Assembly (NCBI GenBank): GCA_016180425.1
Contig: JACPBF010000006.1
Coordinates: 1 to 64,000, forward strand
Direction: 5' to 3'
Origin: Elusimicrobiota bacterium
Lineage (GTDB): Bacteria; Elusimicrobiota; Elusimicrobia; 2-02-FULL-39-32
DNA length: 64,000 bases
Shown here: positions 9,301 to 16,294 of the stretch, piece by piece
Position numbering within the stretch: the stretch's first letter is position 1
Layout of the letters: each line of letters opens with the position of its first letter
The notes under the pieces: generated by a model
The model's database searches: none
Seen by the model: the letters and a program-made list of their open reading frames with translations, nothing else
Told to the model about the DNA's origin: nothing
Made by a program: the position numbers and the translations under genes

Positions 9301-9940
9301 TAAAATAATAGGTTGCATTGGAATATTGAAGACTGGTAATAGTAAAAGTACTTTGAGTTGCAACCTGGGTTAAAGAGCTGTCATTACGAAAATCAGAGTT
9401 AGTGGATATATAGAGCCTATATTGTGTTCCTGTTGGGTTATAATTTGTGCTCCATTGAACATGAAACTCTGAATCTGGATTAGCTTCAATTGGAGTAGAA
9501 AGTCTAACCAAGGTAAATCCAGTAGGGATATTGGCAAGCGTGTTTGTAGAAACTGCAGTAGTGGTAGCTAATGCAATTCCATTAGTATTATTAATAATCT
9601 CAACTCTTACAGAAAATGAAGTATTGGGTGTCAGAGCTCCTGATTGAGTATAACTAGCAGAAGCAGCATAATTTATTAATCCAGAGATAGCTCCACCTGT
9701 AGTACTAATCACCCTAAACTTTCGCTCATCGTCAATTGGCATGCCGCTACAATCAGTTCCATCATGTGTCCATCGCCATTGAATTGCAGAAGTAGATATT
9801 GCAGTACCCCCTAAATTTGCTGGAGCAGATACCCCTTCGCAACTATATAGATAAGAAGAATGAGTAAATAGGAACGAGCTCAAACCTGTTAGCAATAAAA
9901 TTTTGAATCTATTTTTAACACTTATTATTTTATTTTTCAT
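6317..9940 (-). CDS. Large secreted multi-Ig/Fn3 surface protein with C-terminal sorting-type domain
   Basis: I take the ATG at 9940 (1,207 residues) because it begins a standard signal peptide (MKNKIISVKNRFKILLLTG, cut near LYSC). The frame stays open to an ATG at 9979, which would add 13 residues. The first half is a series of fibronectin type III-like modules with repeated Y[YT]F.[VA]-type strands and Thr/Ser-rich linkers. A middle part has a Ig-like SbsA-type module (TVTFDDDMKQNTFTTPDNVV). The last 90 residues form the same sorting-type domain as the gene at 3760. No catalytic motif is visible, so adhesion or a surface structural role is the best guess. The PorV-like gene follows within 6 bp, which supports export by a type IX-like route. 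Confidence 0.87.
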   Translation of the reverse strand: MKNKIISVKNRFKILLLTGLSSFLFTHSSYLYSCEGVSAPANLGGTAISTSAIQWRWTHDGTDCSGMPIDDERKFRVISTTGGAISGLINYAASASYTQSGALTPNTSFSVRVEIINNTNGIALATTTAVSTNTLANIPTGFTLVRLSTPIEANPDSEFHVQWSTNYNPTGTQYRLYISTNSDFRNDSSLTQVATQSTFTITSLQYSNATYYFNLVALNGNGSTYNVGVATPSVAPVNDPTLLITTMTGLIRPVWVNPVVLTTSVILRLKTRFNQVHPSADSTHGTFYDINYSTLSTFPVGLVSTTTPSSPITNISDPDTGDPTEVATPTISGLIPNTTYYFRARSFNQKKDVYSGFMASSFTVTRATSPTVNGFSLNITSFSVYLSSNGNPSGTVIALSTSSDFTASASSFGVSNGGVVFTTLTITGLSTNTAYSFYTIARNHENIYSSTVTIRSSTYTLAAVPPAPTLGTGGLTTGRIITSSGTNPMGTEYAILVTVPNLPNHRHNNKYIPLPSSGESDFDNLESPSASTYWGSFGSYWWNEGKGITLLHLAGGVVYNFTVKARNAYDVETATSAATSYRVIPSGPRIRSEKGITAGTWINVLTTSFTVDGSAHFHSTFTAGANDKNSITTSAGGYIQHFSTNDTIVEVTATKSGSWYFASLGDGFGYDDGLGGGANPEHNTLGDATSFEVKIDTTNPNMTSVRAQFSATDETSIKDNVKSKRRDPYFIFNSTVSDSSLESSATGFAYLLSTGTTYKDDAVGTTVLTTNTAVYFPNADRTNETFYFKVRAKDTAGNWGSVSTFTFVYEVDGTKPKATVTAPAANTETDGTYYGEIDVLPTITVTFDDDMKQNTFTTPDNVVLKAVKNSAGSDVDTTIGIIISSASTSMTITPASNLNGGWVYELTLKTGIQDLGENALNAETKMKFKTLTDPSESFTGKGTGGLEYIIEPNTVNEKVSFSHVNTKGVTSGAPPLHENFIKKRGAPSSPYYALMFVSANALDTATDKIKGIKGNFAQSVTIREFIALKKDGKQLTSNFNKPVTIKMPYADADNDGFIDETSPKVRAKTLEAYYLDETNNVWQKVPSSTIDTSAKRVTFKVNHFSAYALLGAPDNDVSGVYAYPVPFKPGNGHKNITFTNLPSDGKIRIFTAAGELVRDISFSATSGESTLNWNVKNSDGEDCASDVYLYVVESGSKKKTGKLVVIR

Positions 9941-10020
9941 CTTTTTACCCAACCACATATGTAGCAAAAAGAATGCCAAAACTTAATTTCTATCTATTTT
10001 TATTATTTTAGGCAGGAGTT

Positions 10021-10083
10021 ATGGAATAATTCACTAAAGGTAGGTAATAAATACCTTTCTTCCTTATATAGTTTCTGCACTTA
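10021..10083. repeat. Short intergenic element with hairpin and two dispersed motifs
   Basis: GAATAATTCACT (10024-10035) recurs at 46838-46849 (reverse) and 63946-63957. Next to it AAAGGTA and TACCTTT form a 7-bp hairpin, followed by TAGTTTCTGCACT (10069-10081), a 13-mer found again at 11731-11743 and 36444-36456. The whole lies in the 268-bp gap between the surface protein and the toxin-antitoxin cassette. No gene is seen here. Confidence 0.5.
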
Positions 10084-10208
10084 AATGCGGTTACGATAGT
10101 AAGATGTAATGAGGAAATGTAAAGGGAGGATCAAAAGAGATCGCGTTTATTTAATTTGCGACCTAACTACAGTTTACACTGCTGAGCAATTGTTTCTAAA
10201 CTGGATTC

Positions 10209-11012
10209 TTAGCGCGCGAGCTCTTGCAATAATGGTTCAAAAGTTGCTTCGATTTCGCGGGCAATATCGGCTCTGGGAACATTCCATCCTTGAAAGAATG
10301 GCTCGAGAATCCTATATCCTCTGCTGCCCGGACGTTGAAAAAGTTTTTTCATCTTTTTTCGAAAATCTGGAAACATTCTGTAATTCTTAAGTGCTCTGAT
10401 TCCTTCGATGATGGGTTGGCGGTCTGGGGCGAAACGTAAGACAAATGCCACACTGGCCAAATCTTTGTCTGATTTTCCGGTCGGCATACGTCGGTCAATA
10501 ATCAGTCCCTTTTGGATAAGAAAGGTAGAGGGATTCGCGAACTGCAGGCGAATATCTTTTTCCTGATATCGAATAGTCTGTCTCGACGGTTCAGCCCGAA
10601 AAAGTATATCCGCCTCATCTATGGGAAAGCATTCCACAAACGGGACTTTCAATACCAATGGTTCACGAGGGGCATTGTCAGAACTTGTGATAAAGTCAAT
10701 ACTGACTTTTATATCCTTATCCCTATAGACGAACTGAAAACGGTTTTCATCATCTAGGTCAACCAATTCCGGGTAAAAACCTGCTTTGGAGAGGCGGTCA
10801 TAAACAGGCAAAGAAAATGTTTTTGGACTTGGATTCATTACAGCAAAATCGATATCTAACGTGCGTGGGAATGGAACGTCCTTCTTCCAGAGATATTTCG
10901 TGTATAGATATGGGCACCACCCTCCAACTACAATGAGTTGGTCCAACTGGTCTTGGCCCAGGGCGTGAATGGTCTCAAGGAAAACTTTCTCATAAGCAAC
11001 TAGGTCAGACAA
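10209..11012 (-). CDS. Nucleotidyltransferase, probable AbiEii-like type IV toxin
   Basis: A 267-residue cytoplasmic protein. The N-terminal VVGGWCPYLYTKYLW and RTLDIDFAV (about residues 27-58) give the GG...DxD metal-binding pattern of the polymerase-beta-type nucleotidyltransferase fold; a further acidic position is in VSIDFI (about 102-107). The second half is helical. It is the last gene of a three-gene unit, overlapping the upstream ORF by 8 bp, behind a winged-helix protein and an AbiEi-like segment. AbiEii toxins are nucleotidyltransferases paired with wHTH antitoxins, so a growth-arresting or phage-abortive role is likely. The substrate (tRNA or GTP) cannot be read from the sequence. 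GSU-type nucleotidyltransferases without toxin activity are the alternative. Base composition looks richer in G+C than the flanks, suggesting transfer. Confidence 0.72.
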   Translation of the reverse strand: MSDLVAYEKVFLETIHALGQDQLDQLIVVGGWCPYLYTKYLWKKDVPFPRTLDIDFAVMNPSPKTFSLPVYDRLSKAGFYPELVDLDDENRFQFVYRDKDIKVSIDFITSSDNAPREPLVLKVPFVECFPIDEADILFRAEPSRQTIRYQEKDIRLQFANPSTFLIQKGLIIDRRMPTGKSDKDLASVAFVLRFAPDRQPIIEGIRALKNYRMFPDFRKKMKKLFQRPGSRGYRILEPFFQGWNVPRADIAREIEATFEPLLQELAR

Positions 11013-11334
11013 GCGGCGTTCCTTCCTCTTTTAAATGCTTTAAAATCCATTTAGCCTGTTCCCACCCTGCAGGTGGAAAGCCCATGAGATCTAGATAAAG
11101 TTGAAGATTCGAAACTACAGGAAAATGATTGATGATTTGACTGTCCCGGAACACGGAGCTTTTATAGAATGGTAGCGCAAAAAGTACATTTCCTCCTGCC
11201 TGCAAGCGTTTCAATGAAAAGTAATTCTCAATATCACGAAGAATTTCGTCTGCGCGCTTAAGATCCACGTCCAAATAGATGTGGTGATTCTTGTCCACAA
11301 TGTAAGGTGACATCAATCGGCTTCTGCTGTCCAC
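11005..11334 (-). CDS. AbiEi-like antitoxin, C-terminal half (separate or frameshifted ORF)
   Basis: This 109-codon ORF opens with GTG at 11334 and overlaps the end of the wHTH ORF by 22 bp in another frame. VSNLQLYLDLMGFPPAGWEQAKWILKHL (about residues 75-102, shown here in part as VSNLQLYLDLMGFPPAGWEQ) is the typical C-terminal signature of AbiEi-type antitoxins. In that family it follows the winged helix and an alpha/beta domain in one polypeptide. The join GILEAW...SRLMSPYI reads through naturally if one base is lost or gained near 11314-11330. I infer either a recent frameshift, a sequencing indel, programmed frameshifting, or a functional two-piece antitoxin. The toxin overlaps this ORF by 8 bp, so translational coupling is expected. 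Confidence 0.68.
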   Translation of the reverse strand: MDSRSRLMSPYIVDKNHHIYLDVDLKRADEILRDIENYFSLKRLQAGGNVLFALPFYKSSVFRDSQIINHFPVVSNLQLYLDLMGFPPAGWEQAKWILKHLKEEGTPLV

Positions 11335-11576
11335 GCTTCCAAAATCCCTTTGGCATTCTGAACCTCCGTGTAACTGGTTCTGCCACTCCTATGCCGGTAA
11401 ACGAATCCTGCATTGTGCAACGTCTCTAAGACCGCTACTACCTGCCCCAACGAAAGGCCTTCCTTTACTAAGTCCAATACTTTCCATTTCTTGTCGGGCT
11501 TGTTCAATAAAGCCCGAAGAACCAAGGAGGATTTGTCACTAAAAATATTTAGAGTAGGTCTGGATTGAATGCGCAT
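11313..11576 (-). CDS. Winged-helix DNA-binding protein, AbiEi-like antitoxin N-terminal half
   Basis: An 87-residue protein with a winged-helix fold: FSDKSSLVLRALLNKPDKKW (first helix), a recognition-helix region around LSLGQVVAVLETLHNAGFVYR, then the wing. It has no other domain, and ends GILEAWTAEAD just where full-length AbiEi antitoxins continue into their second domain. The gene is preceded by a 26-bp perfect palindrome one base from its start codon. Negative autoregulation through inverted repeats is known for AbiEi antitoxins, so this protein is the likely repressor of its own operon. Confidence 0.72.
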   Translation of the reverse strand: MRIQSRPTLNIFSDKSSLVLRALLNKPDKKWKVLDLVKEGLSLGQVVAVLETLHNAGFVYRHRSGRTSYTEVQNAKGILEAWTAEAD

Positions 11577-11577
11577 T

Positions 11578-11615
11578 ATATTATCAGTTTAAACTGATAA
11601 TATTATAAACTGATA
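11578..11615. promoter_or_regulatory. Palindromic operator of the AbiE-like cassette
   Basis: ATATTATCAGTTT (11578-11590) and AAACTGATAATAT (11591-11603) form a 26-bp perfect palindrome directly before the winged-helix gene. A third half-site, AAACTGATA, follows at 11607-11615, 16 bp (about 1.5 helical turns) from the previous one. This is what is expected for cooperative binding by a dimeric winged-helix repressor overlapping the promoter. Confidence 0.75.
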
Positions 11616-11730
11616 TTAATCGATAGTCAATCCTTATTAGAACGTTTTCTCAACATTTTTCAAGCGAGATCTAAATTTTTATTTATTTTTAAAAGGTGTC
11701 CGGCCAAGGACGGGATCCGTGAATGATAGT

Positions 11731-11743
11731 TAGTTTCTGCACT
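11731..11743. repeat. 13-bp dispersed motif TAGTTTCTGCACT
   Basis: An exact 13-mer also at 10069-10081 and 36444-36456, each time in an intergenic gap and in the same orientation. It might be an end of a short repeat or a regulator site; nothing more is visible. Confidence 0.35.
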
Positions 11744-11766
11744 AGGTTTGCCTGTATTATTTAAGT

Positions 11767-13170
11767 TTAGATATTAGAGTTTTCGCCAGAATATTCTTTT
11801 AACTTGCTCAGGAAAGTTTTATAGTCCATGTCCAACATCTCAGAGGCTTTCTTTTTGTTGCCTCCGGTTTGCTCTAAAGCAGCAAGAATCTGCTCTTTTT
11901 CTACTTTCTTAATCACCTCTTTTAAGGTTTTTTTCTCCCCTTCCAGAATGGGAAGTTCAACCTGTTCCTTATGGCTAAAATAAGATTGGATGCCGACTGT
12001 TAAATGCTGCACCCCAATTTTATTGGAATCACAAAGCAAGGCAGAAGAATAAAGCGCGTTTTCCAGTTCCCTTACATTCCCTGGCCAAGCATACTCTAAA
12101 AGCATTTGCATGGCGGGTTCTGCAATCACAGGAACCGGCCTTTGCAATTTTTGGCTGTTTTTCTCCAAAAAATAATTTATTAAAAATTCTTTTTCTTCCT
12201 TAATACGGTTTCTTAAAGGAGGCAAATGAATGGTTAAAGTGGACAAACGATAAAATAGATCTTGTCTAAATTTTCCTTTTTCCACCTCTTTTTGCAAATC
12301 TACATTGGTGGCGGTAATCAAACGAATATCTATGTCAATAGTTTTTTTCCCGCCTAAACGGGATACGGTATGATCCTCAATAAAACGCAAAAGTTTTGCC
12401 TGCATGGTTAAAGGCACATTGCCGATTTCATCCAAAAAAAGAGTGCCTCCATCAGCCAACTCAAACCGTCCGACTTTAGCTGTGTCTGCTCCGGTAAAAG
12501 CTCCTTTTTCATAGCCAAAAAGCTCAGATTCAAAAAGAGTTTCTGGAATAGAGGTGCAATCCACAATAATGAGTGATTTCTTAGCTCTTTGGCTCTTCTC
12601 ATGTATAGTGTGGGCTAACATCTCTTTACCAGTTCCGCTCTCCCCTAAAATTAAAACCGGTCCGCTCACAGAAGCAAATTTATCCGCTACTGACAATATG
12701 TTCTTCATTAAAGGAGTTCGGGCCATAAAGGTATAGGAACGAACAGCCTTTGTTTCTTGAGCTATTTTTCCCTCTTTAAGAACTGGCTGCCCTGAAGGAA
12801 AATATTTTTCCACTGCTTTTAAAATCATTTCTGGCTCAAGAGGTTTCACTAAATAGTCTGCTGCGCCAAATTTCATGGCAGTCACTACGGATTCCACAGT
12901 TTGGTAAGCTGTCATCATCACCACTTTTAAAGAAGGTTGAAGTTTAAGAAATTTTGGCAAAGCGCTAATCCCATCTTCCCCAGGCAACCGAATATCGAGA
13001 AAACTAAGTCTAAATTTAGAATCTGATTGAATGGCTGCTAAAGCATCCTCAGCATTAGTAAAATGACGCACCTCGTAACCTTGATCGTTCAATATCTTAG
13101 AGAATATCATGTCCACCCCAGGCTCATCATCTACCACTAAGATTAAAGCGCGCTCTTCTTTATGATTCAC
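11767..13170 (-). CDS. NtrC-family sigma-54-dependent response regulator
   Basis: A 467-residue activator with a REC domain (residues about 9-125; phospho-Asp in SFLDIRLPGEDG, near 58), an AAA+ domain (about 150-385) and a Fis-type HTH at the C-terminus (GGNKKKASEMLDMDYKTFLS). The AAA+ domain has Walker A GESGTGKE, the sigma-54 contact loop GAFTGA, and Walker B GGTLFLDEIG. It will therefore open sigma-54 promoters when phosphorylated. It ends the minus-strand signalling run and is separated by 18 bp from the hybrid kinase at 13189, its most likely partner. Targets are not visible here. Confidence 0.95.
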   Translation of the reverse strand: MNHKEERALILVVDDEPGVDMIFSKILNDQGYEVRHFTNAEDALAAIQSDSKFRLSFLDIRLPGEDGISALPKFLKLQPSLKVVMMTAYQTVESVVTAMKFGAADYLVKPLEPEMILKAVEKYFPSGQPVLKEGKIAQETKAVRSYTFMARTPLMKNILSVADKFASVSGPVLILGESGTGKEMLAHTIHEKSQRAKKSLIIVDCTSIPETLFESELFGYEKGAFTGADTAKVGRFELADGGTLFLDEIGNVPLTMQAKLLRFIEDHTVSRLGGKKTIDIDIRLITATNVDLQKEVEKGKFRQDLFYRLSTLTIHLPPLRNRIKEEKEFLINYFLEKNSQKLQRPVPVIAEPAMQMLLEYAWPGNVRELENALYSSALLCDSNKIGVQHLTVGIQSYFSHKEQVELPILEGEKKTLKEVIKKVEKEQILAALEQTGGNKKKASEMLDMDYKTFLSKLKEYSGENSNI

Positions 13171-13188
13171 TTTAAATCCTCACTTCAT

Positions 13189-14445
13189 TCAAGACCCTTG
13201 AGAACCAACATTAGGCGCAGGGTATGGAAAAACTGGGAAAGTCAGGGTAATAGTTGTAATTTTTTTTGGCTCTTTAATGCCCATCTCTGGCAGGGCTCTT
13301 TCCCCGCTTTCCACAGAGACTTGTCCTCCATGCTGCTCTACAATTCTGCGCGTAATCGCCAATCCCAATCCGCTTCCATTTTCTTTTGTGGTAAAAAATG
13401 GCATAAAAATCTTCTCCCTGTTTTCTTGAGGAATGATGCTGCCTGAATTCATAATTGAAACTAACACTTTCCCATTCTTAGAAAAATCCTTGTTAGAGGT
13501 TTCAGAAACAAATTCGCTCTTAATAAAAATTATTTCCTTTTCTTGAGAGCCAATCGCATGCAATGCATTCACTAATATGTTTTCAAAAGCTTCATGCAAA
13601 ATATGCGGGTCACAAGCTAAAAAAGGAATCCCTTCAGATAATTTCTTAATTAGTTCTACTTTTTGAATTTGAATTTGCACTAAAAGAGATTGAACCGCCT
13701 CTTCCAGAATTTGATTGATATTTTCCATGTTTTTTTGCGGCACATAAGAGCGGGAATAGGTGATGAGGTCAGAGGTAATTTTTTCCAAAACTTTGGTTTT
13801 ATTGATGATCGCTCCCATCACCTCATTAAATTCTTCGCCTTTTTCTAAAATAGGTTTTCCTTTTAGATAATGCGCGCACATGGAGATCACTGAGAGCGAA
13901 TTTCTCATTCTGTGCGATAGCCAGCTAGCCACCCCGCCTAAAGCAGCTAATTTTTCCTGTTCAATTAATTTTTCTTGAGACTCTTTTAATTTTTTTTGCA
14001 GTTCGCTTTTTTCCAAACATTTATGAACCCGATTCATTAAAAAATCCCGGGAAAAAGGTTTGGTGATATAATCATAAGCCCCAAAACGGATCGCCTCAAT
14101 CGCAGTGGGCAGTCCCCCATAAGCGGTCATTAAAATCACGTCCATTTCAGGATACAAACGTCTGGACTCTTTTAATAGATCAATGCCGTCCATCTCTGGC
14201 ATTTGAATGTCCGATAATAAAATTTGAAAAGATTTTTTAGAAAGGATTGCTAAAGCTTCTTTACCGTTGGAAGCGCTCTCAACTTTAAACTGACCTTCTT
14301 CCAGGAAATCACAGCAAATTTCACGGGTGTGTAATTCATCGTCAACAACTAGAACTGAACTTTGCCCATAGGGTGGACTATCTGCCGATTTTTCGTTCGT
14401 CAAATCTAAATCCTGTTCCTGGAACAGTCCTGATTTTTGAACCAT
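13189..14445 (-). CDS. Soluble hybrid REC-histidine kinase
   Basis: I chose the ATG at 14445, which has GGGAG at proper spacing; the frame is open to an ATG at 14532 but that extension lies inside the neighbouring gene. The 418-residue protein has an N-terminal REC domain (phospho-Asp in LLSDIQMPEMDG), a coiled linker (KLKESQEKLIEQEKLAALGG), a HisKA-type helix with SHRMRNSLSVISM as the phosphoacceptor motif, and a HATPase domain (N-box FENILVNALHAI; G2 GSGLGLAITRRIVEQHGG). There is no membrane segment, so it is cytoplasmic and takes its input through the REC domain. It overlaps the OmpR-type gene upstream by 68 bp and probably passes phosphate to the NtrC-type regulator downstream. Confidence 0.9.
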   Translation of the reverse strand: MVQKSGLFQEQDLDLTNEKSADSPPYGQSSVLVVDDELHTREICCDFLEEGQFKVESASNGKEALAILSKKSFQILLSDIQMPEMDGIDLLKESRRLYPEMDVILMTAYGGLPTAIEAIRFGAYDYITKPFSRDFLMNRVHKCLEKSELQKKLKESQEKLIEQEKLAALGGVASWLSHRMRNSLSVISMCAHYLKGKPILEKGEEFNEVMGAIINKTKVLEKITSDLITYSRSYVPQKNMENINQILEEAVQSLLVQIQIQKVELIKKLSEGIPFLACDPHILHEAFENILVNALHAIGSQEKEIIFIKSEFVSETSNKDFSKNGKVLVSIMNSGSIIPQENREKIFMPFFTTKENGSGLGLAITRRIVEQHGGQVSVESGERALPEMGIKEPKKITTITLTFPVFPYPAPNVGSQGS

Positions 14446-15073
14446 GATCTCCCAATTTTCTGCGCAAACGTTCAATATGAGTATAGACTGTGGAAAGTAA
14501 AGAGGCGCAGTGGGATCCCCAAATTTGATCAAAGATCGCTCTTTCGCTTAAAACCTTATGACGATTGATATAGAGCAATTTAAGCAGCTCAAGCTCTTTA
14601 GGGGTTAAATGAACATCTTTATTATTGACCTGCACCACTCTTTTATCTAAATCTACATAAAGAGTTCCAGAACGAATCATGGTTAAAGAACTTTCATAAC
14701 GCGCCGCTCTTCTTAAAGCCACATGAATTCTGGCTAAAAGCTCTCGTTGACGGAAAGGCTTTACAATAAAGTCGTCTCCCCCTAAATTAAGGGCAGCGAC
14801 CCTGTCCACCTCCTGATCTCTGACAGTAAGAAAAATAATTGGAATTTGGCGGTACCGGTCTTTTTCTTTTACTTCCCTGCAAAATTCCAATCCTCCTTTT
14901 ATAGGGATTTCCACATCTAAAAGGATGAGGTCTGGTTCAACCAGCTCCAGCTGTTCCCAGCCCTCTTCAGTGGTATGAGCTTGGGCCACTCTAAAATCCT
15001 GATCTTTAAGAATATCAGAGAGAAGACTGCAAATTTTATGATCATCATCAATGATCAAAATTTTTGCGTTCAT
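14378..15073 (-). CDS. OmpR/PhoB-family response regulator
   Basis: A 231-residue regulator. The REC domain has acidic residues IIDDD at 6-10, phospho-Asp in PDLILLDVEIP (near 54) and the conserved Lys in DDFIVKPFRQRELL. The C-terminal winged helix starts at LTPKELELLKLL and has IERLRRKLGDHGSKIRTVPG, the usual recognition helix and wing. Its 3' end overlaps the hybrid kinase start by 68 bp, an unusually long overlap that implies tight coupling. It is a separate paralogue of the regulator at 35680. Confidence 0.94.
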   Translation of the reverse strand: MNAKILIIDDDHKICSLLSDILKDQDFRVAQAHTTEEGWEQLELVEPDLILLDVEIPIKGGLEFCREVKEKDRYRQIPIIFLTVRDQEVDRVAALNLGGDDFIVKPFRQRELLARIHVALRRAARYESSLTMIRSGTLYVDLDKRVVQVNNKDVHLTPKELELLKLLYINRHKVLSERAIFDQIWGSHCASLLSTVYTHIERLRRKLGDHGSKIRTVPGTGFRFDERKIGR

Positions 15074-15095
15074 TAAAAATTAAATAAGATAAAAA

Positions 15096-15398
15096 CTATT
15101 TTTTCGGAACCGAAGATGGCGCTTTCTCCTCTACTTTCTGAGTTTCTCTTAAACGCTTTTGAATCTCTTCTAAATTCACCTGCTGCTGACGTTGAATATT
15201 GGCTATGCGTGCTCTCATTTGAAATACCCGGATCTCAGAACTCACAAAATAGTAGCTGCCCAAAGCAGCCACTACACCGGAAAGAATATAGGCTGTTAAC
15301 CTTTTTTTAGATTCTTGAATGAGAAATCCTGTGGTCAGGATTAATAAACCAATAGATAATGTCACTAGACCTAGCAATGCGTCCATTGGGGTTGGCAT
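15096..15398 (-). CDS. Small two-helix membrane protein of unknown function
   Basis: This 100-residue protein has two membrane segments at about 8-28 (LLGLVTLSIGLLILTTGFLI) and 35-52 (AYILSGVVAALGSYYF), followed by a charged helical tail (RARIANIQRQQQVNLEEIQK) that probably forms a coiled coil in the cytoplasm. It starts within the last codon of the lipoprotein gene and is followed by a response regulator. I do not recognise a family. The position between FtsH-like/lipoprotein genes and the kinase block suggests a role at the membrane in the same process. Confidence 0.7.
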   Translation of the reverse strand: MPTPMDALLGLVTLSIGLLILTTGFLIQESKKRLTAYILSGVVAALGSYYFVSSEIRVFQMRARIANIQRQQQVNLEEIQKRLRETQKVEEKAPSSVPKK

Positions 15399-16294
15399 TA
15401 TTTCTTCCTCCTTTTAGACTCTTGTTTTTTATTAGTTTGAATGGTAAGCCACTCTTCCCTTGGAATCTCAAACAAAGGTTTTCCTTCGCTATTATTTACA
15501 ATGACTTTGGTTACCCAGTCCGGATCTCTTAAAGGAGAGGTTTGAATTCTTTGATCTAAAACAGGATATTTTTTTTCAACTTGACTCATCTGTTCTTTTA
15601 TTGTATCTCTTAGAAGTTCCATGCTGACAGAGGATGTGGAAGAAAGGGAAATATCGGATGCGCCTTCTACGGTAAAAATAAGCTCTTTGCTTTCAGGTTG
15701 GATTTGAGCCCTCATTTTTTCAATTCCAAGAAGCACGCTTAAAAAAGGATTGGCTCGCGAACCCAAAGAGATTCTCGATGCAACTATGCGGGCCATATAT
15801 TCTGGCAGGGTTATGTCGTGCCATTGGTATGAATCGGATTTTACTATTTTTTCTGTTTCAAGAACAAGTCTCTCGTCAAAATCCTGCTTAGAAATGCCCC
15901 AATACATGAGACCTTTAAGATCTTTCATTCGCCTAATAATATTGGTTTGCACGCCCCAAGTAGGGTCTTCGGCTTGAATCACTGTAAAGTCAATTTCCGC
16001 ATCTGTGCTCAAACTGATTCTGGAAATAGAAATCATCGCATCTTCTAATTTTTCAATTACTTCTTTAGGCAAATCAAAATTTTTGCTTACCAAGTTTTCT
16101 ATTTCAAAGGAAACATAAAGAGTTTTTCCAATTAATTTTGTCTGAACTTCTACTTTTAGTTCCTTGCGAAACAACTTCTGCACTGATTCCATTAGTTTTT
16201 CTTTAGGATAACTAGGGGAACAGCCGCACAAAAACGCAATGAAAGTAAAACTAAACCAAAGATAAAATGAAAAAATTAAACGCTCTCTGCTCAA
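15398..16294 (-). CDS. Predicted lipoprotein of unknown function
   Basis: A 298-residue protein with a lipoprotein signal peptide: hydrophobic core FYLWFSFTFIAFLCGC, with lipobox-like AFLCGC near residues 20-25. The rest is soluble and mixed alpha/beta, with no motif I recognise. Its ATG overlaps the stop of the FtsH-like gene (ATGA), so the two are translationally coupled, and the two-helix membrane protein is coupled at its 3' end. This three-gene unit is probably one membrane-associated module; the lipoprotein may be a client or regulator of the protease on the periplasmic side. Confidence 0.75.
   Translation of the reverse strand: MSRERLIFSFYLWFSFTFIAFLCGCSPSYPKEKLMESVQKLFRKELKVEVQTKLIGKTLYVSFEIENLVSKNFDLPKEVIEKLEDAMISISRISLSTDAEIDFTVIQAEDPTWGVQTNIIRRMKDLKGLMYWGISKQDFDERLVLETEKIVKSDSYQWHDITLPEYMARIVASRISLGSRANPFLSVLLGIEKMRAQIQPESKELIFTVEGASDISLSSTSSVSMELLRDTIKEQMSQVEKKYPVLDQRIQTSPLRDPDWVTKVIVNNSEGKPLFEIPREEWLTIQTNKKQESKRRKK

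Noticed and set aside
10109-10390. Plus-strand open frame overlapping the nucleotidyltransferase
   Set aside because: It is antisense to the toxin gene, whose motifs are clear.
11700-11725. GTCC/GGAC hairpin after the NtrC-type gene as terminator
   Set aside because: A four-base stem is too weak, although a TTTT follows; not listed as a feature.
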